Positions 27,254-39,369 of a stretch of DNA of 64,000 bases are shown here, one piece after another. Below the pieces are notes generated by a model. It saw only the letters and a program-made list of their open reading frames with translations. It searched no databases and was not told where the DNA came from. Positions within the stretch are counted from its first letter, which is position 1. Every line of letters starts with the position of its first letter. This DNA is from Ophiocordyceps camponoti-saundersi (nom. inval.) (lineage: Eukaryota > Ascomycota > Sordariomycetes > Hypocreales > Ophiocordycipitaceae): positions 1-64,000 of the forward strand of contig PDHQ01000139.1 of NCBI GenBank assembly GCA_003339415.1, written 5' to 3'. Both the position numbers and the translations under genes were made by a program.

Positions 27254-28767
27254 TAGGGTTTAAAATTAGTTAGTAACTTTTTAGTCTTTTTTTAGTTAGT
27301 TAGGACTAACTAACTAAAGTCCTTATTTTTAGGGATTAAATTAGTTAGTAACTAACTAAAGTCCTTATAGTGACTAATTTTAGTTAGTTACCTTTAGTTT
27401 TTAGTTAGTTAGTAACTAACTAAAGACTAAAAAATCAGTCTTTAGCCCTAATTATTTTATAAGTATTTTTACCTTACTATTCGGCTAAAACGCCTCTTAA
27501 AAGTATTTTTTATATAATTATAGCTATTTCCCCCGCTTTTTTAAAAAATACTAAAAATAGAGTAATATTTTTAATAAAAAGTTTTTAAGAATATATTTAT
27601 AAGTAAAAATAATACTATATAAATAATAATAAAATATGTATATAATTTTTAAAAGTACTACTAGCCCTAATATATCTTTTATTAATTTTAGTTTTATTTT
27701 ATATATTTTCTTTAAATTTATATAAAAATGTTAGTAAGAAAAAGTAATTTAGTTTAAGAATTAATATCTTTCTAATTAAAATACTTATAAGAATATTTTT
27801 TAAGATATAAAAAAGCTTAAATTTACCGTAAAAGGAATCTTATTTCTCTTATTATAAAATAATTTATAGGGTATAGATAAAAAGCTATAAACTTCCTACC
27901 TTATACTAAATTTCTTAAAAGCTAATATTTAATTAAGAAAAGATTAGTATAAGATAAAATTTTATATAAAATCTTATTATATAAAATAAGCCCTAATCTA
28001 CCTATAATCTTATATTTAGCTTAGTAAGCCTTTTAGATCTTTAATTATTAATTCTTTTCTATCTTTTCCTCTTTTTTCCTTACTAATATATTTTTTACTA
28101 TATAAATCTTTACTAAGAGTAATAAAATTAATTTTTTTTTTAAAAAAACTCCTCTAATAAGGGACCTAAAATATAAAAATAATATTACTTAGTAATAGAT
28201 TTTTTAATTATTATTTATAGAATTTTTACTTATAATATTACTAATTATTAGAATTATAAGAAAAGATTTTAGTTAAAAGACTTTAGCTATTTTTATATAA
28301 GATTTAATTAAAAGACTAATATTAGTTATATAAATAAGAAAAAAAATTGTAAAACTTATATAAAGTTAAACGTAAGTAGCTAATTATTTTAACTTATTTT
28401 ACTATTTTATATAAGAATTTAATAAAATTCTTTCTTTTTTTAAAATAAATATTTATCCTAGCCTTTTAAACTAAAGAATTAATTACTTTATAATTAATAG
28501 CCTAAAGAAGAAAAATTTAGAAGTATTATATAGCCTTTAAAAAGCTTTATATAATAGTGTTTTTTTCTAATTAAAACGGCTTCTATAAGCTAACTAAAAA
28601 TTTAGTCTTTTTAGTTTTTAGTTTTTAGTTAGTTAGTTACTATATTTAAGGACTGACTAAAGTCCTTAGAGTGACTAACTAAAAACTAACTACAAGGTAC
28701 GTATTTTTAGTCCGGACTTTTATTAGTTAGTCCTAACTAACTAAAAACTAACTAATTTTAAACCTTG
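27254..28767. mobile_element. F: hAT-like non-autonomous DNA transposon
   Basis: 1,514 bp with terminal inverted repeats of about 20 bp: the left end reads TAGGGTTTAAAATTAGTTAG and the right end is its near-perfect complement ending AAACCTTG. Restoring RIP changes at the tips gives the CAGGG...CCCTG ends typical of hAT elements. An 8-bp direct repeat, CTATATAT, flanks it (27246-27253 and 28768-28775), the hAT target size. Both subterminal regions (27260-27440 and 28580-28760) are packed with GTTAGT/ACTAAC motifs in both orientations. The middle is AT-rich with no readable transposase, so it is probably non-autonomous or too decayed. It lies in the right LTR of D1. Confidence 0.85.
27260..27440. 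repeat. Subterminal GTTAGT/ACTAAC repeats, left side of F
   Basis: More than a dozen copies of TTAGTTAGT-like motifs and their complements, some joined as palindromes (for example TTAGTTAGTTAGGACTAACT). The right side of F at 28580-28760 has the same. Such clusters are known transposase-binding sites in hAT elements; that role here is inferred. Confidence 0.75.
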
Positions 28768-28804
28768 CTATATATATATATAATATAAACTACTTAATAA
28801 GTTT

Positions 28805-31172
28805 AATTAATATTAACTAACTTATTATAGCTATTATAGCTTAAACTTAAAAGTAATATATTTTTTATATAAAATTAATTAACTTTTATAACTAAGCGAT
28901 AAATAAGTTATATTATATTTACTATATAGCTAAAAATTAAGCGGCGTTATAAAAAACTCTTTTACCTTATAATTACCCTTTTATTTTTATTACTCCCTTA
29001 CTTATTATTAAAACTTTTACCGCCCTAGTACTTATTAAGTTTAAGTTAAAGTTAAAAGCTAATAAATTTATTATACTTAATAGTACTCCCGCTTTTATTA
29101 TAAAGGAAGCTCTTATTATTATTAAGGGCGCTATAAGCGCTTATAACGCTACCGCGCCGCCTTCTTATAAGAAGATTTCTAATCTTATTTAAAATAATCT
29201 TATTAATAAATAGTTTAATAATAAGAATTTTATAATACTAGCTAATAATTATATTATATTTAGTAAAAAATAATAAAAGCTAGTAATTTTTACTTAAAGT
29301 TATATTTTTAATTATAATTATTGCTATAGCTATAGCTATAGCTATAATAATTATAAATATTCCTACGCTTTATATAAATAAATTAATTTTTTATATATAG
29401 TTAAGGTAATTTAAACTTAAAGCTAAGTAAGTAGTTAGTAAAGTAAAAAATAAAGGTATATTATTATATAATAACTATTATATATCTATATAAAGGTTAG
29501 CGTCTCTATTCTCCCTTTTTTTATAAAATAATAATATAAAGTTAAATTAGTAAAGCTTTTTTAGTAAAAAGAACTAATATATAAATTATGCTATAAATAA
29601 AAAGTTATTAAATACTTTAATAAGGTCTTACTAATTTTATATTAAACGCTAGTTAGTATTAAAAAAGGGCCTATTTTTATAAATAAGAGTATAATTAAGG
29701 AAAATATAAAAGGTGATTTTATTACTACTATTATATAAATACCGCTTTAATATTACCCTAAGTACCTTATAAGCTTAGAGGAATAAATTAAAGTTAATAT
29801 ATTTAGTTTTAAATTATATAAGTATTATACTAATAAACTTAAAGAGTCTTTTATATATAAAAAAAGCGGAGTAAGCTTTAAGTTATACTAGCTTATTTAT
29901 AAGGTAGCTATATAATTACTTATATTTCTTTAACTTTCCCTCCTTAGAATATTAATAAAGAAGCTATTTATTATTAAGTTAAATATTAAAATTATATTAC
30001 TTATAACTTATAACTATCTTAAAGCTAATATATATTATATAGAATTTTTCAAAGTTTTATAATATTTAATATCTCTTTTAGTAAAAGCGTTTTTTATATT
30101 TATAATATACTTATTTAGCCGCTTTTTTTATTATAATATAAATAAAGTTTATTATTTTAATATATTATAAGTAATAATAAGTATATATATATTATTTAGT
30201 AGATAAGATAAAAGTTAAAAGGTAAGATAAAAGCCTTAGCTTTAAAATAATAAACAGGGGTAGCTTTATAAGCTTTAGTAATAACTTGAAAATATTTAAA
30301 TTATTTTATAGCTAGCGCTTTTATAATAAAGGTATATAGCTTCTCTCCTAGCTATATTTATAAGGTAAACTAAGTTATATTAAATATAATAGCTAATTTA
30401 ATAGCCTTAATATAAACTTCCTTTACTCTTAATAAAATATAGCCTTATATTAATATTATAATTTTAATAATAGCTAGGTATTAGCGCTTAAGCTTAGTAA
30501 TAAGTTTAAAAAAGTAAAACTTCTAATATAGTTAAATTCTTAAAAATTACGCTTTTTATATTAATTATACTATTATAGCTTTAAGCTAAAGCTTAGTTAT
30601 ATCTACTATCCTTATTTTTATAAAATATATTAACTTACTTTTAGCTAGCTAAAAATTTATTTTATATTTTAAAGCTTATTATTTATAAATTTACTATATA
30701 TATTTAAATTAAAATAATACCTAAGCCTTTATTATAAAGAGACCTAATACTAAGTTTAAATATTAGTATAATAAGAATATATATAAAAGAAAAAGGATTA
30801 GTAATATAAAGGATTTTTAAAAAACTCTTTACTAAATTAAAAAAATATCGCTTAGTTTATAATTAAACTTAAATATTAAAATATAGTTTATAAAATATAA
30901 TTAAATAAATATTATAACTTATTTAAGAAAGCTTAAATAGTTTATAATAATAATTAACTTATTATAAAAGATATAATTAAAAGCTTTAATAAAGTTTAGT
31001 AAAAAGAGTAAAATAATATAATTTTAATCTTAAATTATTTTAATTATTTCTATAAGTGTAAAAACTATTATATTAGAAAAGCGTTATAATTTATTACTTA
31101 CCTAGCTATTAAAAAGAATCTAAGCTTTCTCTACTATTAATATAATTTTTATAGCTATAATTATTTTTAAAA
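28805..31172. other. Unclassified RIP-mutated sequence right of D1
   Basis: About 2.4 kb; the right half of the target that D1 split (left half ends at 13081). No domain could be read in either direction, although some plus-strand runs lack stops for 30-40 codons. An imperfect palindrome around four GCTATA units sits at 29310-29358. It is probably part of an older transposon. Confidence 0.4.
29310..29358. repeat. Palindrome centred on (GCTATA)4
   Basis: Four GCTATA units at 29323-29346 are flanked by ATTATAATTATT on one side and AATAATTATAAAT on the other, giving an imperfect inverted repeat of about 45 bp. Confidence 0.7.
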
Positions 31173-33050
31173 CTTTTCTTATTATATTATTTATTTATTT
31201 ATTATACGCGAAGGTGCTTAATATAGCTTAAAACTATCTTATATATATTTTAAAAGGGGGAAAAATTAGAAAACTTAAAATAAAACCTATTTTTTAAGCG
31301 TTACTTTAGCTAAAGGTTAAACCCCGCTTATACCTAATACTTTATATATTTAATAAGTTAGGTAATAATTAATAATCTAAAAGCTAATATTTCCCTTAAA
31401 ATAAAGCTTATAATAATAAGAGTATATATAAGTTAAGTCTAGTATAAAGTTTATATAACTATTTATCTTTTTAACTATTATTATTATTATAGACTAAGTC
31501 CCCGCGCTTAATTAAAATAGCCTTAATAATCTAATTATTTCAAGCTTTATTATTATAGCTAAGAAATATATAAAGATTTTACTATCTTATAAAAAACTTT
31601 ATAATAGCTAATTTTAAAAAATAGCTAAATTATTATAATAAAGTTACGGATAAGTTTAAAAAGCGGGTTAGGGGAAATATTATTATATTTACTTCTTAAC
31701 GTTTCCGCCCTAGCTATTATTAAACTCTAGTTAATATTAAAGAAAAAAAAGAAGTAATATATATAAAGTTCTAGTTTATAAACCTCGAAAGTTAGGAGAT
31801 ATATATATTCTTCGCCTAATCTTATATTACTCTTATCTTAAAGTAAAGTTAACCTTACTTAAAATAAAACCTTTAATAAAAAGAATAATAATATAATTTT
31901 TTCCTATAAGCTATAAAATAAGCGGATTTACTTTTTATATATAAAATAATAAAATATTTATTATATTAAGCTTTATTATATAATATTTAATAATATATTT
32001 AAATTAATAATACTTAGAATATTATTAAAATTAAACTTTTAGCTTATAAAATTTAATATTAAAGATTTTTATTTATATTATTATATCTTTATTATAAATT
32101 TAGTTTATACTTATTATATTATTAATAATAATTATTAAGAAATTTTACTAAGTTTTTAAATAATATTTTTTATATATAATTATATTACTAAAACTATATT
32201 TAAAAATTTAATTCTTTTCTAAAAAGCTTCCTTATTATTTTAATTTAAAGCTTATATTAATATCTTTTTTATAATAAGAGTATAACTTTTCTTAATAAAA
32301 TATACTTTTTTTTAAAAATAATATAAAGCTACTTTAAATTAAACTAAAGCTTATAAATAATATCTTAAAATATTATTATAATAATATTATTAAATAGTTT
32401 CCTTCTTCTAAGTGCTTAGCTTTATTTATAAAGTTTATAGTTAATATTTATTATAATTATTTTAAAGCTTTAAGCTTAGAGCGAAGTAGCGATAAAATTA
32501 AAGCAAATTATAAACTATTACTTATATTATTTAGGAACTTATTTTTTAATAGTTTTCTCTAACGCTTTAGCTATAATTATAGCTTATATTAAAAAAGTTC
32601 TACTCCCCCCGAAGCTATAAAAAAGAGAGGAAACTATAGCTATAATAGCTAAAAAGATATTATTAATTAATAAAGTGTAAAGGGGGCGCCTCCTTAAACC
32701 TTTTTAAGCCCTGCTACTTATTTAATAATTACTTATATAAAAACTAAAGCGTTTCTTAAAATAATTTTACTAATACTTATAAGTTATTTTAGCTTTTAAT
32801 AAGGTAATAAGTATAATAAATTTTTAAGTTTAAGTTTATTATAATTTAAAGTAAAGTTATATTCTAAGTAAAATATTTTTACGCTTATAATTAACTTATA
32901 TAATATTACCCTTCCTATTAAAGCTATTTTAAGCGCAGCTTACTATTATTATAAAGTAGCGGAAAGAGCAGAATCTGCTTATAATATAAAAATAAAAAGT
33001 ATATATTTATATTACTTTAAATATAAAATTTATAAAATATATAAAAGTTA
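31173..33050 (-). mobile_element. A4: family A retroposon copy
   Basis: Aligns over its full length with A1, from CTTAATATAGCTTAAAACTA near 31217 to AAAATATATAAAAGTTA at 33050. Instead of an (AAT)n run the tail side shows (TTAT)n at about 31178-31206. The target duplication is not clear; CTTATT-type matches on both sides are weak. The sense strand is minus. RIP is strong, with no readable protein. Confidence 0.8.
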
Positions 33051-33420
33051 CTTATTTTTTATTATATAAGAGAGTAAAACTAGCTTATATTTATTTAAAA
33101 TATATTATATAGCTAGTAATTTATTTACTTTTTTAATAATTATAATTTTTAAAATTATAAATTATAATAAGAAGTAGCTATTATTAATATAGCTTTAAAA
33201 TATTTTTTAAAAAACTTAGGTAAAAGGGAGTTTATATTTTTTTAAAAACTTAATTAAAATCTTATTAAAACTAGCTAATTTCTAAGAAATAATTAAAAAA
33301 AAAGTATAATAAATATTTTTAATAATAATAGCGCGCTTAATATAAAAAAGAAAAAAAAAATTATTTAAAATAGTAAAAAAGCTAAATTAATAAAAGCTAG
33401 GAAGAATTATTAGCTAAGTA
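33051..33420. other. AT-rich spacer between A4 and C2
   Basis: About 370 bases containing a purine-rich patch (GAAAAAAAAAATTATT near 33350). No gene or repeat was recognised. Its last bases, TATAT at 33421-33425, are the left copy of the C2 target duplication. Confidence 0.5.
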
Positions 33421-33425
33421 TATAT

Positions 33426-33749
33426 TATTATAGCCGTAAGATACGTTAACTAAATAATAGTATTAGCACTATAAATAAAGATTCTAAGCTAAGGAGAAAG
33501 GAAAGAAAGAGGAAAAACTCTCGTAGGCGAGATCTTAGTAAAATATATAAAGGCATATACTAGTAGAGATAGGAGAGGGTATAGGGAAATCCTAGTAAAA
33601 GGTTAACTCTATTTCTAGGTAATTTCTTACTAAGGTTTTCTTAAGGATCTTATAATAAGGTTTCCGAGGTTACGTAATAATAGTCGGAAATCCTCGGAAA
33701 TTACCGTAAAATATTTAGAGGAAATCCTTATAATTACTAGCGCGTAATA
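33426..33749 (-). repeat. 3' LTR of C2
   Basis: 324 bp; pairs with 39041-39364 with mainly C/T and G/A differences. Related LTRs are at 48467-48786 (C3) and, broken, at 7893-8640 (C1). Confidence 0.92.
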
Positions 33750-36700
33750 TTACCCCCCGATAAAGGTTTTAATATACCTATTAAAACTAATAATAACGAC
33801 TATATAGCTAAGTGCTTAGGGAAATAGCTAAGTTATTTTAGTTATCGTCCTAATACTTATAATCCGTAGCGGCGGCTTTAACTTAATATTAAAAATAAAT
33901 AGGCGGACTAGCGGTATTTAGGAAATAGTTATAGAATTCCTTAAGGGCTATAAGCGTATAACGGAAATTCTTAGTAAAGTACTACGTCTCGTCTAGATTA
34001 TAATTACGCTAGCGGACTTAATATTCTAACTAATAACGCTATCTAGTAACTTAAGATTAAAGGATTTACTTAACCTCTTATTCTAATATACCGTTAATAT
34101 CTTCTAGCTTAGCGGGAGATATCTTTTACCTAGGTAGCGGATTTATAATAGCTTTCTAAAAATAGTTAGCGTAAAATAAGTTTATTATCTAGTAGCTATT
34201 TAGTAAGTTAAGGATATAGCTATAGCCTTATTCCTCGATAATTATAAAGGGCTTAAATTATTAGGCGTTAAGGCGCGTCGTAGGTGCGGTCGTAGAGAAG
34301 CTTTTACAGCTAAGGAATACCTTATTACTAACCGTAAAATCTACTAAGCGATATTTCCTATTTACTTACGTTTCCTACTTACGGCGAGCTTTCTTAATAG
34401 TAGCTTAAGCTTACTATTATATTTCCTATATATAGGCGATAAGTTTACGGGCTATAGTAATCGGGCCTAAAACGGTCGAGGGATCTAGGGGACTAGCTAC
34501 TAAGAGGGGGTTTCGTATATCTTTGCTAAGGGTAACTATAAGCGGTACTATACTAATTAAAGCGTGCTATAAGGAGTTATATGCGAAATCTAGCGCGGGA
34601 AGGAAAGCGCTTTAATTATCTTAACGTTTATTCGTATAAAACCGTAGCCTCTAGTCTAAGTATTAGTTAGTTATCTCTACGCTACCTTATATTTATAAAT
34701 ATAAGGTATTACTATAGCGATACTTAATATTAGTTAACTAATTAATTTTACTAAGAAATCTTAAGATAAATAAGCTAGCGTTATTAGTAATTTATATATC
34801 CGGTATACTAAAAAGATAATAAAAATATTAGAAATAGCGTCTAGTAAGCACTTCTATTATATTATTTTTCTTACTTAGTAACGTAATAATAATCTAACTT
34901 AGCTTATAGATAAAGGTTTAAATATAGTTATACTTAAAGCGGTTTTCTAATATAGCCTTCTTATTATAAGCTACGTACTCTTATACGGAAGTTAGAATAG
35001 GTAAAAAGTATAATAAGCTTAAAGTCTTATCTTACGGGGTCTTATTCCTTTAATACTTATAATAATTATAAATATATTAATAGATATCTTACTTTATTCT
35101 AAGCTAATAGTAATCTCGCTAAAATATCTAAGTAGTCTTATTCTAGCTACTATAAGCGAAGATAGCTAGCTTATATATATTTTAAATTAAGGTAATACGA
35201 AAAAAGAGCTATTTCTAACTATCTTATTTAGGAATAATTAGGAGGTTACTATAAAATCTAAGATCCTAGCTTACGTTCTCTTTTTAGATTAATCGTACTA
35301 ACTCTACTTCTAACGGAGTAAAGTTTTCTCTAAGGCGGACTAAGGTAATTATAAAAGTTAGGGTTAGGACTTCGAATCTAAAGCTTTCCGGAAGAATTAT
35401 TATAAGCGTCCTTTCCTTTTTCTTATAAGCTTTTATAGTTAGAAGCTTAGCTATCTTACGTAAAAAGGTATTAGTAGCTATATTTAACTAGCTAAGTTAA
35501 TATAGGAAATAGATATCGAACTAAGCTAGGAAATTAGATTATTAAATTTAGCGGATAAAGAGTAATCTTTTTATTATAAAATAAACTAAGGCCTTATAGT
35601 TCGTAATTATATTAAACTTCTAACTAAGTAATTCCGGGTAAAAATACTCGAGGCTTTATATAATAATAAAAAATTCGTAGTTTTAAATTAAGTACGTATA
35701 TTTAGCCGGGTTTATTATTTTTAAGAAAAAGCTTATTAGCTTCTACGCTTAGTTATCTTACTATTATTAAAATATACTAGCGGTAGCGTTCCGAGAGGCG
35801 TTAGTTTTAAGCTAGGTTAGGAGTTTAAGACGGAAGAAAGCGAGCACCGGGGCTTACGTAGCTAGTTCCTTTATCTTATTAAAAGCCTCCTTTTATTCCG
35901 GTCTAAGCTTAAAAGTAATATTCTTCTTTAGGAGATAGTTTAGGGGTTCCGCGGTAATATTAATATAATAGTAGAAAATCCGAATAAAATTATATAGTTT
36001 TATAAATAAATAGATAGCTTTATAATCTTAGAAATCTTCGAATTTCTAATCTTAAATCGCTTATATTTTACGGGGGTCTACGCTTATTTCTTAGCTTATA
36101 TATAATATTATACTAAAATAGTTAACTTTAGTAATATTAAACTTTAATTTCTAGATATCCCCTTATAAGTTCGCTTAATATAGGCGCTAGATTATTTCTC
36201 GGCACTCCTCTTAATATTCCTCTTTTTCGCTATTTAAGTAAATTAATATATTATTAGCGTACGTATTTATATAGCGGTTAAAAAGATCGTAAAATTAAGC
36301 GTTAATAAAGTTCTAAAATTACGTAAATTTTACCTTAAGGCTAAACGGAAAAATAAGCTAATAGAATATACTAAACCTTATACGGAAAGCCGTAAGGTAT
36401 TTAGAATTAGGGTTAAGATAGAGATAGTAAAACGCTTAAATAATATTAATTTTTAAGAACCGTTTCGCCTCCTAATAGCTAAACGCGGTACCTTTTAGGA
36501 AAGGAGCGGGCGAGATCTAACTCTTTAAGTAATTATTTATCTATCGGTAATTAATATAGAAGCGTTAAGCTATTAAGTATAGCTTCGGGGCGAAGAGAAT
36601 AGAGGCGGCGTAAGGGCTAGTATCTAGTTTAATAAAACTAATCTTAAGTAAATAGTTAATAGTCTCCTTTTCTAAAAGTAAGTATTTTATTAGTATCTTA

Positions 36701-39040
36701 TAAAAAGGAGGTCTTATTAGGTTTAAAAGCTTCTTAAGTTCTAAAGTTATATTATAGCTAAGCTAAAGATAAGCTAAAATATAAGCTTCCTTTTTACTAA
36801 AGAATCTTTTAAAATATATAAAGGCTAGAGGGATTATATTACGTATATAAGTAATATACTTAGGTTCTTTACCTTAAGGGAATAGGATTTCCTATCTTAT
36901 ATATATATAGCTAGCTAAGCTTAGCTTTACGACTATAATTAAATTATTATTATTATTTTCTAATTTTATAAATATCGTAAGTATTAATAAGGTTATCTTT
37001 TCCTATCGTAAATAGCGAGAGTTTTATTAAACTTAGCAGATAAGTTACTCTCTTAGAGTATCTTTATCTATATTATTAGTATCTTAGTTATCCTTAGTTA
37101 GGGTCTAAGCTAGCTTCTCTTCTTTTACGAGCTATATAAAGTCCTTTTTCCTCTATAAGTATTAAAAGATCTAATATTTACGCTTATCTTAATAGAGAAA
37201 GTAGTTTTAGCGCTTAGTATCTGCTTAGATAGCCGGGTTTAGATTTCCGTTAAAAAAAGGCTTTTCGGGTAATAAGATTAAGGGCGAGTATTTAGCGAGG
37301 GCGGGTAAGTTATCTAGCTAAATTAGTTTCTAGGCCGCGTAATCGAGTAATAACCTCTTCTCCGCTATCTAGAATAAGCTAATAAAAAGATCCTAAGCGT
37401 AGTTAGTTACCTAGTAGATTTCCTACGGAAAATATTATTTATTAATTATTAAGGTAATAATTAGGTACTTATAAACTAAGCTAGCTTAATAGCTTTAGAA
37501 ATTAATAAGGGGGATAGGATAAATAAGGATAAGCTTAGCGCTTAAGCGTTTTATTACTTACTTCGTAAAACGATAACTAACTAGGAGATAGGCGTTTACT
37601 TTAATATTATATAAGGTAAAAGCACGAAAAGCTATATTATTAATTTAAACTTAACTATTAATAATAAATAACTCTCTTATTTTTTATCTTACGAGCGATA
37701 TTTTTAGGATTATTAAGGAGCTTTATAATAGTTTTATTCTTTTCTTAAATTAGAGTTATCTAACTAAACGGAGTTAGGTAAAGGCGTCTAAACTTTATAA
37801 ACTTTCCTTATTTTCTATCGGTTAGGGTAATTTTTAGCTATATAGCTTTTCTTTCTATAAATAAAATAGGTGCCGTTTTCCTAGTAGATTTTCTTCTCGC
37901 TTTTACTAAAAGCTTAGCTTTTTTAGCGAGAGGTTATAGTTATAGTTATAATCTTTTTCTACTTTTCTAAAATAACTCTCTTACTTACCTAGCTTTTACG
38001 GGAAAACTCCTAATAGGTTAACTCCTTTTTCTAGCAAAATATAGCGTTTTTTATATACTCGTAGAATTCCTTATATATCGTACGTAAATCCTTAGCTTTC
38101 GTAAGAAAACTTAGGTTAAGATTAGTAAGTAGATAATCTTAAAGCGTATACTTAATCTAAGCTAGGGGAACTTAAGTCTTAGCTATAAGGTAATTAAACT
38201 CCGCGAGGAACTCTTAAATTTCCTACTTACTTATTAATAAGAAATTTAATTTATAAAATCGGTCCGTAGCCTCGGTAAATTCGTTAGGATTTTTATAAGC
38301 TAACTTTAAGTATTAAACTATCTTAGCTACTTTAAAAAAAGAGTATTCTTCTAAGTTATATTAAGTTTCTAAGAGTTTACGGGCTTTCCTTTTTAATATA
38401 TAGAATAATATATTTATCTAATTTTACTTATCTCGAAAAGTTATCTTATCGGACCTTATCTTATCTTTTAGGTTTATAAAGAAAATACTAAAATCCTCCT
38501 TCTTACCCGAAAACTTACTTACCTCCTTATAGCAAACTTTCGTAAAATTAAAATAGGAGAGGTTCGGCTATCTTACTAAAGCTACTAGCGTAAAGGTATC
38601 TTAGGTAGCTTTTCTAATTAGGATAAATATTTTTTTATTTATATTAAATATAGTTAATATTTCTTAATAGGTCCTTTCCGCGTTTAAGTTTTAATTTTTC
38701 TAAGTTAACTAATTTTAAAGTTTTATAACTTATACTTATAGTTATATTATCTCCGCACGCTACTCTTATAATATAGTTATATTAATAATATTTTAGGAAA
38801 AAGTAGCTATTATTATAGTTTAGTTTTCGCTAATACCCCGTTCTATTATAAAGTTAGGCGTCTCCGAGGTAAGTCTCCTTAATCGCCTAAAAGTTTAATT
38901 AAGGGCTCCGGATATATATCTCGAAGCTAGTTATAATTTAGGTCTTAGTTATATATAAGTTCTTTTCTATCTTATATAAGGATATAAAAGTAAGGTACGG
39001 GTTTCTTAATCGCTTATTAGTAAAATTAAGCTTAGAATAA
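33750..39040 (-). pseudogene. C2 gag-pol region, Ty3/gypsy (degraded)
   Basis: Read on the minus strand, the reverse transcriptase block at about 36263-36225 gives Y-A-N-N-I-L-I-Y-L-N-S-E-K-E-E, where N-N stands for the two catalytic aspartates. It is followed by ISVDPRKI near 36070, the usual end of the palm. The RNase H side begins with KEAFNKIKELAT and APVLAF (35853-35836), then LKTNASRNATASI, the position of the first catalytic aspartate. Late integrase sequence is seen as LPALDFAYNS at about 34602-34574. Gag should lie near 37.7-39.0 kb; a possible zinc-knuckle remnant is at about 37.93 kb, but this is weak. In-frame stops show it is not expressed as protein. Confidence 0.85.
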
Positions 39041-39364
39041 TATTATAGCTATAAGATATATTAATTAAATAATAGTATTAGCACTATAAATAAAGATTCT
39101 AAGCTAAAGAGAAAGGAAAGAAAGAGGAAAAACTCTTATAAGCGAGATCTTAGTAAAATATATAAAAGTATATACTAGTAAAGATAGGAGAGGGTATAAG
39201 GAAATCCTAGTAAAAAGTTAACTCTATTTCCGGGTAATTTCCTACTAAGGTTTTCTTAGAGATTTTATAATAAGGTTTCCGAGGTTACGTAATAGTAGTT
39301 AGAAATCCTCGGAAATTACCGTGAAATATTTAAAGGAAATCCCTATAATTACTAGCGCGTAATA
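39041..39364 (-). repeat. 5' LTR of C2
   Basis: 324 bp, the upstream LTR for minus-strand coding; partner of 33426-33749. The outer boundary is fixed by the TATAT duplication at 39365-39369. Confidence 0.92.
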
Positions 39365-39369
39365 TATAT

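Larger units (their letters stand above)
13082..28799 (+). mobile_element. D1: Ty1/copia retrotransposon with nested E and F
   Basis: LTRs of 302 bp (13082-13383, and 26976-28799 once element F and its duplicated site are removed) run from TATTA to TAATA, the RIP-changed form of TGTTA...TAACA. A perfect 5-bp target duplication, AGTTT, lies at 13077-13081 and 28800-28804. Without the inserted elements E (15471-22388) and F (27254-28767) the element is about 7.27 kb. A purine-rich tract (AAAAAGAAAAAG) precedes the right LTR, agreeing with plus-strand coding. A copia-type RNase H can be read at 24985-25470. All frames are broken by stops. A reversed second copy starts at 63274. Confidence 0.9.
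26976..28799 (+). repeat. Right (3') LTR of D1, split by F
   Basis: LTR sequence at 26976-27253 continues at 28776-28799 after element F. With F and one copy of its 8-bp target removed the LTR is 302 bp, the same length as the left LTR. Confidence 0.9.
33426..39364 (-). mobile_element. C2: full-length Ty3/gypsy retrotransposon
   Basis: Two 324-bp LTRs (33426-33749 and 39041-39364) have matching ends, TATTA...TAATA (RIP form of TGTTA...TAACA), and a 5-bp target duplication TATAT at 33421-33425 and 39365-39369. The length of 5.94 kb is usual for the group. Coding is on the minus strand, so the 5' LTR is the one at 39041-39364. Domain order down the minus strand is reverse transcriptase, RNase H, integrase. 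It is less RIP-mutated than C1 and C3, which are fragments of the same family. Stops remain in all frames. Confidence 0.92.

Noticed and set aside
27240..27440. GTTAGT repeats as a telomere-like or satellite array
   Set aside because: They occur in both orientations at both ends of an element with inverted tips and an 8-bp target duplication, so they are transposon subterminal repeats.
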